Shown here: positions 1 to 8,457 of the stretch, piece after piece
How the letters are laid out: every line of letters starts with the position of its first letter
Numbering within the stretch: the stretch's first letter is position 1
Assembly: GCA_019751755.1 (NCBI GenBank)
Contig: JAIENA010000112.1
Coordinates: 1-45,095 of the forward strand
Origin: Burkholderiaceae bacterium
GTDB lineage: Bacteria > Pseudomonadota > Gammaproteobacteria > Burkholderiales > Burkholderiaceae_D
Length of the DNA: 45,095 nt
Reading direction: 5' to 3'
The notes under the pieces: model-generated
The model's database searches: none
What the model was told of the DNA's origin: nothing
The model's input: only the letters and a program-made list of their open reading frames with translations
Position numbers and translations under genes: made by a program

Positions 1-71
1 TGACATGCGTCTATCGCGTATACTGTGCTGATTAACAGTTTTGGACGCTTGCGTCCTGCAAGGGGAAAAAG

Positions 72-299
72 ATGGGTTCGTTTAGTGTTTGGCACTGGCT
101 GATCGTGCTGGTGGTGGTGATCCTGGTATTCGGCACCAAGAAACTGGGCAATATCGGCGCCGACGTGGGCAAGGCCGTCAAGGGTTTCAAAGATGGCGTG
201 AAGGGCGACGACGACAAGCCGGCCAGCCCATCGGCGCAGTCGCAGGTGGCTGACAAGAGCACCATCGACGTTGACGCCAAAGAGAAGAACAAGCTGTAA
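72..299 (+). CDS. tatA: Sec-independent protein translocase subunit TatA
   Basis: This 75-residue protein is the pore-forming subunit of the twin-arginine translocase, which moves folded proteins across the inner membrane. The sequence shows a short N-terminal transmembrane helix (about residues 5-21), the conserved FGTKKL hinge (about 20-25), an amphipathic helix with alternating G, K and F residues (about 26-44) and a charged, disordered tail. Its length is usual for TatA. A purine-rich ribosome-binding site (AAGGGGA) lies about 6 nt before the ATG. A -10-like TATACT sits at 19-24 and a small GGACGC/GCGTCC hairpin at 43-56. tatB follows after 42 nt and tatC directly after that. In many betaproteobacteria the tat genes lie downstream of his genes; the upstream gene is outside the window. 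Confidence 0.96.
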   Translation: MGSFSVWHWLIVLVVVILVFGTKKLGNIGADVGKAVKGFKDGVKGDDDKPASPSAQSQVADKSTIDVDAKEKNKL

Positions 300-341
300 G
301 GTGCTACCGGCCTGGTTGACCATGCCGGTGTTCCTGACTCT

Positions 342-860
342 ATGATCGATCTCGGTCTCTCCAAATTAGCCATCATCGGCGTGGTTGCGCTGGTGGTCAT
401 CGGTCCCGAAAAGCTGCCCAAAGTGGCACGCATGGCGGGCACCTTGTATGGTCGCGCCCAGCGCTACCTGTCGGAAGTCAAATCCGAAGTCAGCCGCGAA
501 ATCGAACTGGAAGAATTGCGCAATTTGCGCAAGGAAGTCCAGGAAGCGGCCGACTCCGTGAAGCAGGGCGTGCACGGCATGGAAAGCTCCCTCCAGCAAA
601 ACATGCAGGAAGTGGAAAACGCCTGGCATGCCGACGACGGGGCCCCGCACGACAGCTACAGTACCTATAACCAGGCGCAAGCCAGCGCGGAACAGCAGGC
701 CCGCAAGGCCAAGGAATTCCGCCGCAAGCGCGTGGTGCGGACCTCGAACATGCCGTCCTGGTACAAGCACCAGAACGGTGTCAAAGCCCATGTGACTTCC
801 GGCGCGGCGCGGGTGGCCCGCCACCGTCCCCGCAGCAAACCTCCCGCATCGTTTTTCTAA
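342..860 (+). CDS. tatB: Sec-independent protein translocase subunit TatB
   Basis: TatB (172 aa) forms with TatC the receptor complex that binds twin-arginine signal peptides. The N-terminus MIDLGLSKLAIIGVVALVV is the typical TatB membrane helix, followed by the conserved IGPEKLPKVAR hinge and a long charged amphipathic helix rich in E, R and K (about 40-90). The C-terminal third is low-complexity, Q/A-rich and then basic, and is probably disordered. The P in GPEKLP and the long charged helix separate it from TatA. The stop codon abuts the tatC start with no gap, which indicates translational coupling within one operon. Confidence 0.96.
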   Translation: MIDLGLSKLAIIGVVALVVIGPEKLPKVARMAGTLYGRAQRYLSEVKSEVSREIELEELRNLRKEVQEAADSVKQGVHGMESSLQQNMQEVENAWHADDGAPHDSYSTYNQAQASAEQQARKAKEFRRKRVVRTSNMPSWYKHQNGVKAHVTSGAARVARHRPRSKPPASFF

Positions 861-1619
861 ATGAGTGAACAACAACCGGTTGAAGAAACCTTCATCTCGC
901 ACCTGATCGAGCTGCGCGACCGCCTGGTCAAGGCCACCATCGGTGTCGTCATCGTCTGTGCGGCGCTGATGCTGTGGCCGGGACCATCCCACATCTATGA
1001 CATCCTGGCGCAACCGATGCTGGACGCCTTGCCGGCCGGCTCGAAAATGATCGCCACCGGCGTGATTTCGCCATTCCTGGTGCCGATGAAGGTGACCTTG
1101 CTGATCGCCTTTATTTTGGCCTTGCCGTGGGTGCTGTACCAGGCCTGGGCGTTTGTCGCGCCGGGCTTGTATACGCATGAAAAGCGGCTGGTGGCGCCGC
1201 TGGTGATTTCCTCGTCGCTGCTGTTCGCGGCCGGCGTGGCGTTTTGCTACTTCTTCGTGTTCGGCCGCGTATTCAGCTTTATTTCCGCCTTCTCGCCGCA
1301 ATCGATCGCGGTGACGCCGGACATTGAAAACTACCTCGACTTCGTGATGTCGATGTGCCTGGCCTTTGGCGCCACGTTTGAAGTGCCGGTGGTGGTGGTG
1401 GTGCTGGTACGCATGGGCATCGTGTCCGTCGCCAAGCTGAAGGAAATCCGGCCGTACGTGATTGTCGGCGCGTTCGTTATCGCCGCCATCGTGACGCCGC
1501 CGGACGTGGTGTCGCAGTTCTCGCTGGCGATCCCGATGTGGCTGCTGTATGAACTGGGCTTGCTGGTGGCGCCGGTGTTCGTCAAGGTGACGCAGGCGCC
1601 GGAAGAAGAATCGACCTGA
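861..1619 (+). CDS. tatC: Sec-independent protein translocase subunit TatC
   Basis: TatC (252 aa) is the polytopic core of the Tat receptor and recognises the twin-arginine motif. The N-terminus carries the family hallmark FISHLIELRDRL with the conserved Glu before the first of six predicted membrane helices. The segment around residues 95-105 (WAFVAPGLYTHEKR) matches the conserved cytoplasmic loop. Its length is typical. The start directly follows the tatB stop. The gene is closed by a strong hairpin that also serves the convergent DUF885 gene. Confidence 0.97.
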   Translation: MSEQQPVEETFISHLIELRDRLVKATIGVVIVCAALMLWPGPSHIYDILAQPMLDALPAGSKMIATGVISPFLVPMKVTLLIAFILALPWVLYQAWAFVAPGLYTHEKRLVAPLVISSSLLFAAGVAFCYFFVFGRVFSFISAFSPQSIAVTPDIENYLDFVMSMCLAFGATFEVPVVVVVLVRMGIVSVAKLKEIRPYVIVGAFVIAAIVTPPDVVSQFSLAIPMWLLYELGLLVAPVFVKVTQAPEEEST

Positions 1620-1626
1620 TCCCCGC

Positions 1627-1653
1627 AAAAAAGGCGCCCTCGGCGCCTTTTTT
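1627..1653. terminator. Bidirectional intrinsic terminator between tatC and the DUF885 gene
   Basis: A perfect stem GGCGCC/GGCGCC with loop CTC is flanked by six A on the left and six T on the right, so it can act as a rho-independent terminator in both directions. It lies 8 nt past the tatC stop and 2 nt past the stop of the convergent gene. Confidence 0.9.
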
Positions 1654-1655
1654 CT

Positions 1656-3599
1656 TTACTGCGTCATCAATTCCCGCACCACCTTCACCGGTGCGCTGCC
1701 ATAACTGAGGAACTGCTCGTTGAATTCCTTCAGCGAGAACTTGTGCCCCAGCGCCTGCTTGCGCTCTTCGCGCAATTCCATGATTTCGCTGTAGCCGCTG
1801 AAGTAGCTGGCCAATTGCACCGACGTCAGCGTGGCGCGGCGCCATTTTTCGGCTGCTTCGCGCTGGGTCTGGAAGGCCTGGCGGGTCAGCAGGTCGATCG
1901 CCTGTGCCTGCGTCATGTCCAGCACGTGCACGCTGTAGTCGAGGATGGTGTTGGTCACGCTGCGCAAATTCCACTTCGAATACATCAGCCACATTTCCGG
2001 CGCGTTGTCGCCATAGCCTGATTCGAGCATCATGCGTTCGCCATACACGGCCCAGCCTTCGATCATGGCGCCATTGCCGAAGATCGACTTCACGATCGAT
2101 GGCGATTTGTTGGCGTACACCAGTTGCGCATAGTGGCCCGGGATCGCTTCGTGGATGTTCAGGATTTGCAGGATCCAGTGGTTGTACTCGCGCAGCGTGC
2201 TTTCCGCCTGTTCCGCCGTGGCGTCGTCCAGCGGCGTCACGTTGTAGTAAGTACGGTCTTGCGGCCGGTACGGGCCGGGTGCCTCGATGCTGGCGCCGGC
2301 CACGCCGCGCTGGTACTGCGGCGTTTCACGCACTTCCAAAGGCTTGTTCGGGTCCAGCGTCAGCAAGTTGTTCTTGATGACCCAGTCCTGCAACACGGGA
2401 ATCTGGCGCCGGATCTCCGGGAAGAAGTTTTCGCGTGCCACGTGGTTGTCGGACAGCTTGTTGATCATCATGCCGATCTTGGCGAACCGGTCGGCCGGCT
2501 TGTCCACGCCGGCCAGGTATTTCGGCCACAGGTCGTCGCTGATGCGGTCCATATTGGCGAGCAGTTGCTCACGCGCCGCCAGCGCCTTCTGGTACGTCTG
2601 TTCCCCGGTGGCGCCAGCCTGGATGTCGAAGCCGAACTTCTCTTCATACAAGGCTTTGCCGATGCGGAACGAACGGCCGCTGCTGGCTGCCATCGTCTTG
2701 TCGAGCTCACCGAGCCACGCGGCATAACCTTCCACCGCGGTTTTGGCCTGCGCCACGCGTTGGGCGAACAATTGTTTTTCAATCGGCGTCAGGATCGACG
2801 CTTGCGCTTCCTTGTCCAGCGACGCCAGCACTTGCAGCACGCCGGGCGCCTGCGCGATGGCCAACTGCGTGTGTTCGCGGGTCGGGTGATGGATGGTGGC
2901 GCGCGCCGCCTCATAGTAAGCCGGGATGCCGGCGATCCGTTTGAGCAGCGTGCGCAGGCGCTGTGGCTTGGCCGCGTATTCCGTGTTCAGGATGAAGTCG
3001 ATTGGACTGGCGACGTTGTACAGCGCCGGGTTCCATTCGTATTCCTTGAATGTGGTCAGATACCAGCGGTCCGATTTCAGCTTGTTGACCAGCAGCGCCA
3101 GGTCGGTGCGCTGCTTGGGCGACAACTGTTTGGCATCGATTTTCTCGAAGCGGCCCAGCCAGTCGTCGATAAACGCCAGTTGCGCCGCGCGCGACGCCGC
3201 ATCGGGAATGGTCAGATTGGCGGCGGTTTCATATTTGCCGACCGCGATCGCGCTTTCCGGATCGGCTTTCCACAGCGCGCCGAGGAATTGGGTCGACTGC
3301 GCATCCATGTTGCGGTCCTGGCGCCGCTCGGACGGCGCCTGCTTGATCATCGGTGTGGCGGCCACCGCCGCCACGGCGGCGCCTTTGGCGGCCTTGCCTT
3401 TGATGCTCGATTTAGCGCTGGATTTGCCGCTGCTCTTGCCGGCCGCAGCTTTCTTGCCGGATGCTTTGCCGCCGCCGGCCGCCTTGCTGGTCTTGGCCTT
3501 GCCGGCGTTGGCCGCTTCCTTGGCGGAGACGGGCGAAAATACGGGCGACAGCGCAAGGCTGGCCATGATCGCGGCCAGCGCGATTTTAGTCTTGATCAT
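1656..3599 (-). CDS. Secreted DUF885-family protein, probable metallopeptidase
   Basis: A 647-residue protein with an N-terminal signal peptide (about residues 1-26, ending SPVSA). Next comes a striking low-complexity stretch rich in Lys, Ala, Gly and Ser (about 27-82), then a large helical domain. The C-terminal part carries HEAIPGH (483-489) and, about 25 residues on, EGWAVYGE (Glu514), the arrangement that defines DUF885 proteins and resembles a gluzincin zinc site (HExxxGH plus a downstream Glu). The expected role is hydrolysis of peptides or small amide substrates in the periplasm; this is inferred from the motif. The K/A-rich linker is unusual for the family and resembles histone-H1-like or cell-wall-anchoring tails. 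The gene stands alone and converges on tatC. Confidence 0.88.
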   Translation of the reverse strand: MIKTKIALAAIMASLALSPVFSPVSAKEAANAGKAKTSKAAGGGKASGKKAAAGKSSGKSSAKSSIKGKAAKGAAVAAVAATPMIKQAPSERRQDRNMDAQSTQFLGALWKADPESAIAVGKYETAANLTIPDAASRAAQLAFIDDWLGRFEKIDAKQLSPKQRTDLALLVNKLKSDRWYLTTFKEYEWNPALYNVASPIDFILNTEYAAKPQRLRTLLKRIAGIPAYYEAARATIHHPTREHTQLAIAQAPGVLQVLASLDKEAQASILTPIEKQLFAQRVAQAKTAVEGYAAWLGELDKTMAASSGRSFRIGKALYEEKFGFDIQAGATGEQTYQKALAAREQLLANMDRISDDLWPKYLAGVDKPADRFAKIGMMINKLSDNHVARENFFPEIRRQIPVLQDWVIKNNLLTLDPNKPLEVRETPQYQRGVAGASIEAPGPYRPQDRTYYNVTPLDDATAEQAESTLREYNHWILQILNIHEAIPGHYAQLVYANKSPSIVKSIFGNGAMIEGWAVYGERMMLESGYGDNAPEMWLMYSKWNLRSVTNTILDYSVHVLDMTQAQAIDLLTRQAFQTQREAAEKWRRATLTSVQLASYFSGYSEIMELREERKQALGHKFSLKEFNEQFLSYGSAPVKVVRELMTQ

Positions 3600-3710
3600 C
3601 AGATGGTTGCCTTCATCAGGGAAGCGCCGGCTGCCTCGTGGGATACGGCGCGACAGGTTGCAGCGTGCGAGATTAACACCAATCGGCAGCCCTGCCGATG
3701 TCTGTTACAT

Positions 3711-4196
3711 CTACGAAATGACGTTATTGCGGATCAGTGCCTGGTGATGCGCATTGAGTTTTTCCACGGCGGCCTTGCCGTTGCCCATGCGCGTCAGCAG
3801 CAGCTCACTGGATTTCGTGAAGCGGTGGCCGATGCGGATCGAGTAGGAGCGGAACAGCCAGCTCCAGAACGATGGCACGAAGATGGCTTCATCCATGTCG
3901 CGCCATTTGACGCCTTGCACGCCCTTGGCCCATGGCAGGATGCCGGAGTACAGCCACACGCCGACATCGTCGTAATACAGCTGCACGCTGCGGATGACGA
4001 GGATGCGGTAGCCGACCACCAGGACCGCCACCAGCATCACCGCACCGGCCAGTAATTCCGAATAGCGGAACGATAGCGGCAGGGCGAAGCTAAACAACAG
4101 CACGGCCAGCAGCACGGTGTTGATGTAGGCGGTCCAGGATTTCACGGCGAGCAGGGTGCCGTGGCCGCTTGGGCGGGAAGAATTGTCTTGTTCCAT
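3711..4196 (-). CDS. Small membrane protein with PH-like C-terminal domain, unknown function
   Basis: A 161-residue protein with two hydrophobic helices (about residues 22-40 and 46-67) followed by a soluble part. VQLYYDDVGVWLYSGILPW and WRDMDEAIF resemble bacterial PH-like (bPH) membrane proteins, which set the domain after a two-helix anchor. I chose the ATG at 4196 because AAGGA lies about 11 nt upstream; an in-frame start further up (4253) has no such site. It lies 76 nt downstream of the SNF2-type gene on the same strand, with a long hairpin in between, so it may be expressed with that gene or separately. No specific function can be assigned. Confidence 0.7.
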   Translation of the reverse strand: MEQDNSSRPSGHGTLLAVKSWTAYINTVLLAVLLFSFALPLSFRYSELLAGAVMLVAVLVVGYRILVIRSVQLYYDDVGVWLYSGILPWAKGVQGVKWRDMDEAIFVPSFWSWLFRSYSIRIGHRFTKSSELLLTRMGNGKAAVEKLNAHHQALIRNNVIS

Positions 4197-4217
4197 GTTG
4201 TGTTGGTTCCTTGGTAA

Positions 4218-4248
4218 GGTGCCAGGCTTGCTGCGCAAACCTGGCACC
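4218..4248. repeat. Long hairpin, REP-like palindrome
   Basis: The arms GGTGCCAGG and CCTGGCACC (9 bp) are extended by a second inner stem TTGC/GCAA. It sits between the SNF2-type gene and the small membrane protein and has no T-tract on either side, so it is not a classic terminator. Its GGTGCC…GGCACC ends resemble the larger inverted repeat at 35939-36003, which suggests a dispersed REP-type element. Confidence 0.55.
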
Positions 4249-4272
4249 AGCATGCCGTAGTCGTACGCGTGC

Positions 4273-7200
4273 TTAGTAACTCATGCCTTCTTGCAGCATC
4301 GCCAGCATATCCGCCGCCGACATGCGGGCCGACGTGTCGCTGCCATCGAGCAGGCTGTCGGCCAGGTCGCGCTTGTGCTGGTGCAGGTCGACGATGCCTT
4401 CTTCGATCGTGTGGCGCGCCACCAGGCGGTAGATCGTCACGGGGCGCAATTGTCCCATGCGGTGCGCGCGATCGGAAGCCTGGTCTTCCACGGCCGGATT
4501 CCACCACGGGTCCATGTGGATCACGTAGTCGGCCGCTGTCAGGTTGATGCCGACGCCGCCGGCTTTCAGCGAAATCAGGAACACGTCGCCTTCACCGGCC
4601 TGGAACGCATCGACCCGCTGCTTGCGGGTGGCCATCGGGGTCGAACCATCGAGGTACTGGTACGACACGCCCTGCGCATCGAGGTGGTCGCGGATCAGGC
4701 CCAGATGGTCGACGAACTGGCTGAAGACCAGCACCTTGTGGCGGTTTTCCAGCAGTCCTTCGAGCAGGTGCGCAAAGGCCGCCAGCTTGCTGCTGGCCAG
4801 TTGCAGCCCCGGCGCCACCAGGTTCGGATTGCAGCAGGCGCGCCGCAGCTTCATGATTTCGGCCAGGATCTGGATCGATTTCTTCTCGGCCGGTCCTTCG
4901 ACCTGCGCCAGCTTGTCCAGCGCTTCGCGCCGCAGCGATTCGTACAGCGCCGCTTCTTCCTTCGACAAATCGACTTCCAGCGTGATTTCCGTGCGCGACG
5001 GCAGTTCCGTCAACACTTGCGTCTTGGTGCGGCGCAGGATGAACGGGCCGATCAAACGGCGCAGCCGGTTGCGCGCGCCCACTTCGGCGCGGTGGTCTTG
5101 CTGCTTTTCGATCGGTCCGGCAAAGCGCAGGTTGAATTGTTCGATGCTGCCCAACAGGCCGGGATTGATGAAGCGGAACAGGTTCCACAACTCGCCCAGA
5201 TGGTTTTCCAGTGGCGTGCCGGTGGCCAGCATGCGGAAGTCGCCGCGCAGCGCCATTACGGCTTGCGAACGCTTGGTGGCGCCATTCTTGATCGCTTGCG
5301 CCTCATCGAGCACGATGGTGTGCCAGTGCACATTGGCGAAGCGCTCCGCTTCCTGCTGCAGCAAGCCATAGCTGGCGATCACCAGGTCAAAGGCGCCGGC
5401 ACTGGCCAGCGTTTCCGCCCGGTCGCCGGGGCCGAACAGCTTGACGTTCAGTGTCGGCGCAAAGCGCGCCGCTTCCGAGGCCCAGTTCAGGCATACCGAG
5501 GTCGGCGCAATCACCAGTGTCGGGCCTTTCGGCGCGCGCGACAGGATCAAGGCCAGCGCTTGCAGGGTTTTACCGAGTCCCATGTCATCGGCCAGACAGG
5601 CGCCGACACCCCAGTGCGCCAGGCGCGCCAGCCAGTCGTAGCCTTCGCGCTGGTAATCGCGCAGCTCGGCCTGCAAGGTGCTCGGCACTTGCGGCGTGAA
5701 TTCCTGGCTGGTGTGCATGCGCAGCAAGTGCTCGCGCCACGCCGGGTCGGTGTCCACCGCGCCGGCTTCCAGCGCCAGTTCTTCCAGTGCAAAGGCGGCC
5801 AGCGGGTGGATCCGCACGCCGTCGCCACTGATGTCGCCCAGCGCCTGCACTTCGCGCAGGCGGCGGTGCAATTCTTCCGTCAGCGCCAGGAACTGGTTGT
5901 CGCCCAGCGCAATAAAACGGTCTTCGCCGGCCGCCATCATTTCCAGCACTGAGCGCAAATCGAGCACCGTGTTTTCATCGACCTGCAACTGGCCGCTGGC
6001 GGCAAACCAGTCTTTTTCGCGGCGGATTTGCAGGCGGAACTGCTTGCCGCCGATGCGCTGCGTGACGCGGAATTTCTCGCCTTCCGGCCAGGCCACGACC
6101 AGATTGTCTTCGCCGTCGCCATCCTGTTTCTGTGCCTGCAATTCAAATAGCAATTGCAGGCACAGCGCGGGCTGGCCCAGCAGCCATTCGCCGTGTTCCT
6201 GTTCCGCCTGCGCCAGCACCGGGCATTGCGCCACCAGCATGCGCTGCGCGTCGCGCTCGTCGGCCAGGCGGCGCTTGGCCTGCACTTGCCGTCCGTCGTT
6301 TTCCGCGATCAGGCTCTCGGCACCGCTGCCGGGCGCGTAATAGGCGCCATTCGGCAGTGGCCGCACCTGGATCTGCATCTTCAGCCCTTGCTGGTACGGC
6401 AGCAGCAGTACGTGCAGGCGCGCATCGGCGTCGATCTGCTCCGCATTGCCGCCGCCACCGCCAATATCGGACTGCACCGTCACCAGCGACGAGACCGCGC
6501 CGATCGCCTGCAACACCTGTTCCTGCGCATGCTGCGGTACGGTTAAACCGTCGCCGACGATCGAGGCGATGCGGCGGTGTTCATCGCCGATCGACACCAC
6601 CCGCAAACGGGTCGGGGTTTCTTTTACGACGACCACGCCGGCATTGACGTCCGTTACCGGCGGCTGCAACGTCAATTGCAACTGGCCGCCGCTGGAGCGG
6701 ATCAGCAGCTCCGGCGCGCCGGCCAGCAAGTCGACCCGCGCATCGGGCGTGTCGAGCCAGTACACATGCGGGTGGCCGACCAGCGCCAGCGCGGCCTGTT
6801 CATGGTCGATGTCATAGCGCAGGCCGGACGAATAGGCCTGGCGCGAGGGGGCGATGGTGCTGCTGATGCGGATATCCTGTGCCGTCAGGTAGTCCAGCGT
6901 GGCCGCGTCTTCGCGCAAGCGCTTCAGTGCCAGCGGGCGGCCTTTGCCCCAGTTGCCCTTGGCGTCGCGCTTTTGTTCGCGCGGTTCGATTTCCGTGATG
7001 CCGATGGCGGCATCAAAGCTCAGCATCCAGATCAAACGCGTTTCATTGACGGCCGCCGCCGGGGCGGCCTGCTGCAGGTTGATCAGCGCCGTCAGCTGGC
7101 GCTGCCACGCTTCCTGCCGCTCGAACCAGGTCGCCATGTCCGTATAGCCGCCTTTTTCACGCAGAGCGGCAGCGTGCTGCATCATGTCATGGTCGCCCAG

Positions 7201-8451
7201 GTGGCCCAGCACGGACGCGGTTTGTGCGGCAATGAAGTGGTAGCCTGCCGCTTCGGCCTGGTGCGCCAGCGTGTGCAATTGTTCGCGCTTGCCGTCCAGC
7301 GGCAGCGACAGCCAGTAATACAGCAAGGCCTGGAACATTTGCGCCTGCATCGCGCTTTCCCAGCCGCGCGTCAGCACGATATCGGCCTGCAGCGTGCCGG
7401 CGCGAATCTGGCGCAACATGCTCAGTTGGTTGTAGACCGCGCTGTCCGGATTCGGTTGCGCGTGTACCGCCAGTTCCAAATAGCTTTCCGCCGCCTTGGC
7501 CATGCGCGAGTCCAGACTGCGCAGCATGGCCAGCACATATAAATGGCCGGCCATGCCCTGGAACAGTTGCTTGCGTTTGCCGGAGTCGCGCCGCAACAGT
7601 TTTAATGCCGTGTCGTAGCCGGCCAGCGCCTTGTCGGTGTCGCCCTTGAGGAACACCACCGTTGCCGAAAACAGTTGCGCCAGCGGGTTGTCCAGCCCTT
7701 CCAGGTACGCCTGCGCCTGTTTCAAGGCACCGCACAGGATGCTTTGCTCGGCCATCGCCAGGCGCAGCGCATCGCTGATGTATTCGTTTTTTGCGATCTT
7801 GCGCTGGATATGGCGTTCGGCGAAGCCACGGATGGTCGGCGCCAGCACCGGTTCGCGCTGGCAGTGCTGGACCAGCAGCATCAGCACGTCATCCATCAGC
7901 AGCGGGTGTACCAGCACCAGCATGCCGGTCTCGAACGGGCGCGTGAAGATATCGACCACCGGGTGCAGTTGCGCCGCTTCGTAGCACACCATGCACGCTT
8001 GTAGTAGCGGCATCACTTGCTGCGGTGTCTGGCCGCGCAACAGCGCCATGCGCAGGCGCGCCACGCCCTGGCGGTAGCTGCGCGGCTCCAGCGCGCCATT
8101 CCAGCCCTGGCGCATCGGGTTCAGCGCTTCATAGGCGGCGCACAGGTCCGGCAGGATATGCGCGCCGATGGCGGCGCGGATCGCCGGCCAGCGTAATTTC
8201 GTGTTGCACATGAAGCCGCGCGTGGCCATCACGCTGATATAGGCCAGCCGCTCCAGGCGCTGCAAGCCCTCGTCGAGCGAGGCGGCATTGAACATGAAGC
8301 CTTTCGCATCGCGCACCCCGGCCTTGTTCAGCAAGTCGAGCAGGGCCTGGCGGCCGGTGGCCTCGCCGATCAGCGCCAGTAGCGCGAGGATGGCTTTTTC
8401 ATCGGTGCCGAGCGTATCGAATTCGGCCAGCAATTGTTGTTCACTGCTCAT
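4273..8451 (-). CDS. SNF2-family ATPase/DNA translocase (DEAD/DEAH-type helicase)
   Basis: A very large protein of 1392 residues. The C-terminal 470 residues are a complete SNF2/Swi2 motor: DDMGLGKTLQ (Walker A, near residue 953), VIASYGLLQ, LDEAQAIKN (Walker B/DEAQ, near 1046), LATGTPLENHLGELW, and in the second lobe VFSQFVDHL, LISLKAGGVGINL, DPWWNP and DRAHRMGQ. Residues 1-900 are helical, Leu/Ala-rich and repetitive (TPR-like in places) and then beta-rich, without a domain I can name. Family members translocate on duplex DNA and remodel protein-DNA complexes. The exact role here is unknown; RapA-like or repair-related functions are possible. The ATG lies 6 nt after the stop of the S9 peptidase gene, so the two are probably cotranscribed. 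Confidence 0.93.
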   Translation of the reverse strand: MSSEQQLLAEFDTLGTDEKAILALLALIGEATGRQALLDLLNKAGVRDAKGFMFNAASLDEGLQRLERLAYISVMATRGFMCNTKLRWPAIRAAIGAHILPDLCAAYEALNPMRQGWNGALEPRSYRQGVARLRMALLRGQTPQQVMPLLQACMVCYEAAQLHPVVDIFTRPFETGMLVLVHPLLMDDVLMLLVQHCQREPVLAPTIRGFAERHIQRKIAKNEYISDALRLAMAEQSILCGALKQAQAYLEGLDNPLAQLFSATVVFLKGDTDKALAGYDTALKLLRRDSGKRKQLFQGMAGHLYVLAMLRSLDSRMAKAAESYLELAVHAQPNPDSAVYNQLSMLRQIRAGTLQADIVLTRGWESAMQAQMFQALLYYWLSLPLDGKREQLHTLAHQAEAAGYHFIAAQTASVLGHLGDHDMMQHAAALREKGGYTDMATWFERQEAWQRQLTALINLQQAAPAAAVNETRLIWMLSFDAAIGITEIEPREQKRDAKGNWGKGRPLALKRLREDAATLDYLTAQDIRISSTIAPSRQAYSSGLRYDIDHEQAALALVGHPHVYWLDTPDARVDLLAGAPELLIRSSGGQLQLTLQPPVTDVNAGVVVVKETPTRLRVVSIGDEHRRIASIVGDGLTVPQHAQEQVLQAIGAVSSLVTVQSDIGGGGGNAEQIDADARLHVLLLPYQQGLKMQIQVRPLPNGAYYAPGSGAESLIAENDGRQVQAKRRLADERDAQRMLVAQCPVLAQAEQEHGEWLLGQPALCLQLLFELQAQKQDGDGEDNLVVAWPEGEKFRVTQRIGGKQFRLQIRREKDWFAASGQLQVDENTVLDLRSVLEMMAAGEDRFIALGDNQFLALTEELHRRLREVQALGDISGDGVRIHPLAAFALEELALEAGAVDTDPAWREHLLRMHTSQEFTPQVPSTLQAELRDYQREGYDWLARLAHWGVGACLADDMGLGKTLQALALILSRAPKGPTLVIAPTSVCLNWASEAARFAPTLNVKLFGPGDRAETLASAGAFDLVIASYGLLQQEAERFANVHWHTIVLDEAQAIKNGATKRSQAVMALRGDFRMLATGTPLENHLGELWNLFRFINPGLLGSIEQFNLRFAGPIEKQQDHRAEVGARNRLRRLIGPFILRRTKTQVLTELPSRTEITLEVDLSKEEAALYESLRREALDKLAQVEGPAEKKSIQILAEIMKLRRACCNPNLVAPGLQLASSKLAAFAHLLEGLLENRHKVLVFSQFVDHLGLIRDHLDAQGVSYQYLDGSTPMATRKQRVDAFQAGEGDVFLISLKAGGVGINLTAADYVIHMDPWWNPAVEDQASDRAHRMGQLRPVTIYRLVARHTIEEGIVDLHQHKRDLADSLLDGSDTSARMSAADMLAMLQEGMSY

Positions 8452-8457
8452 AAGCTC

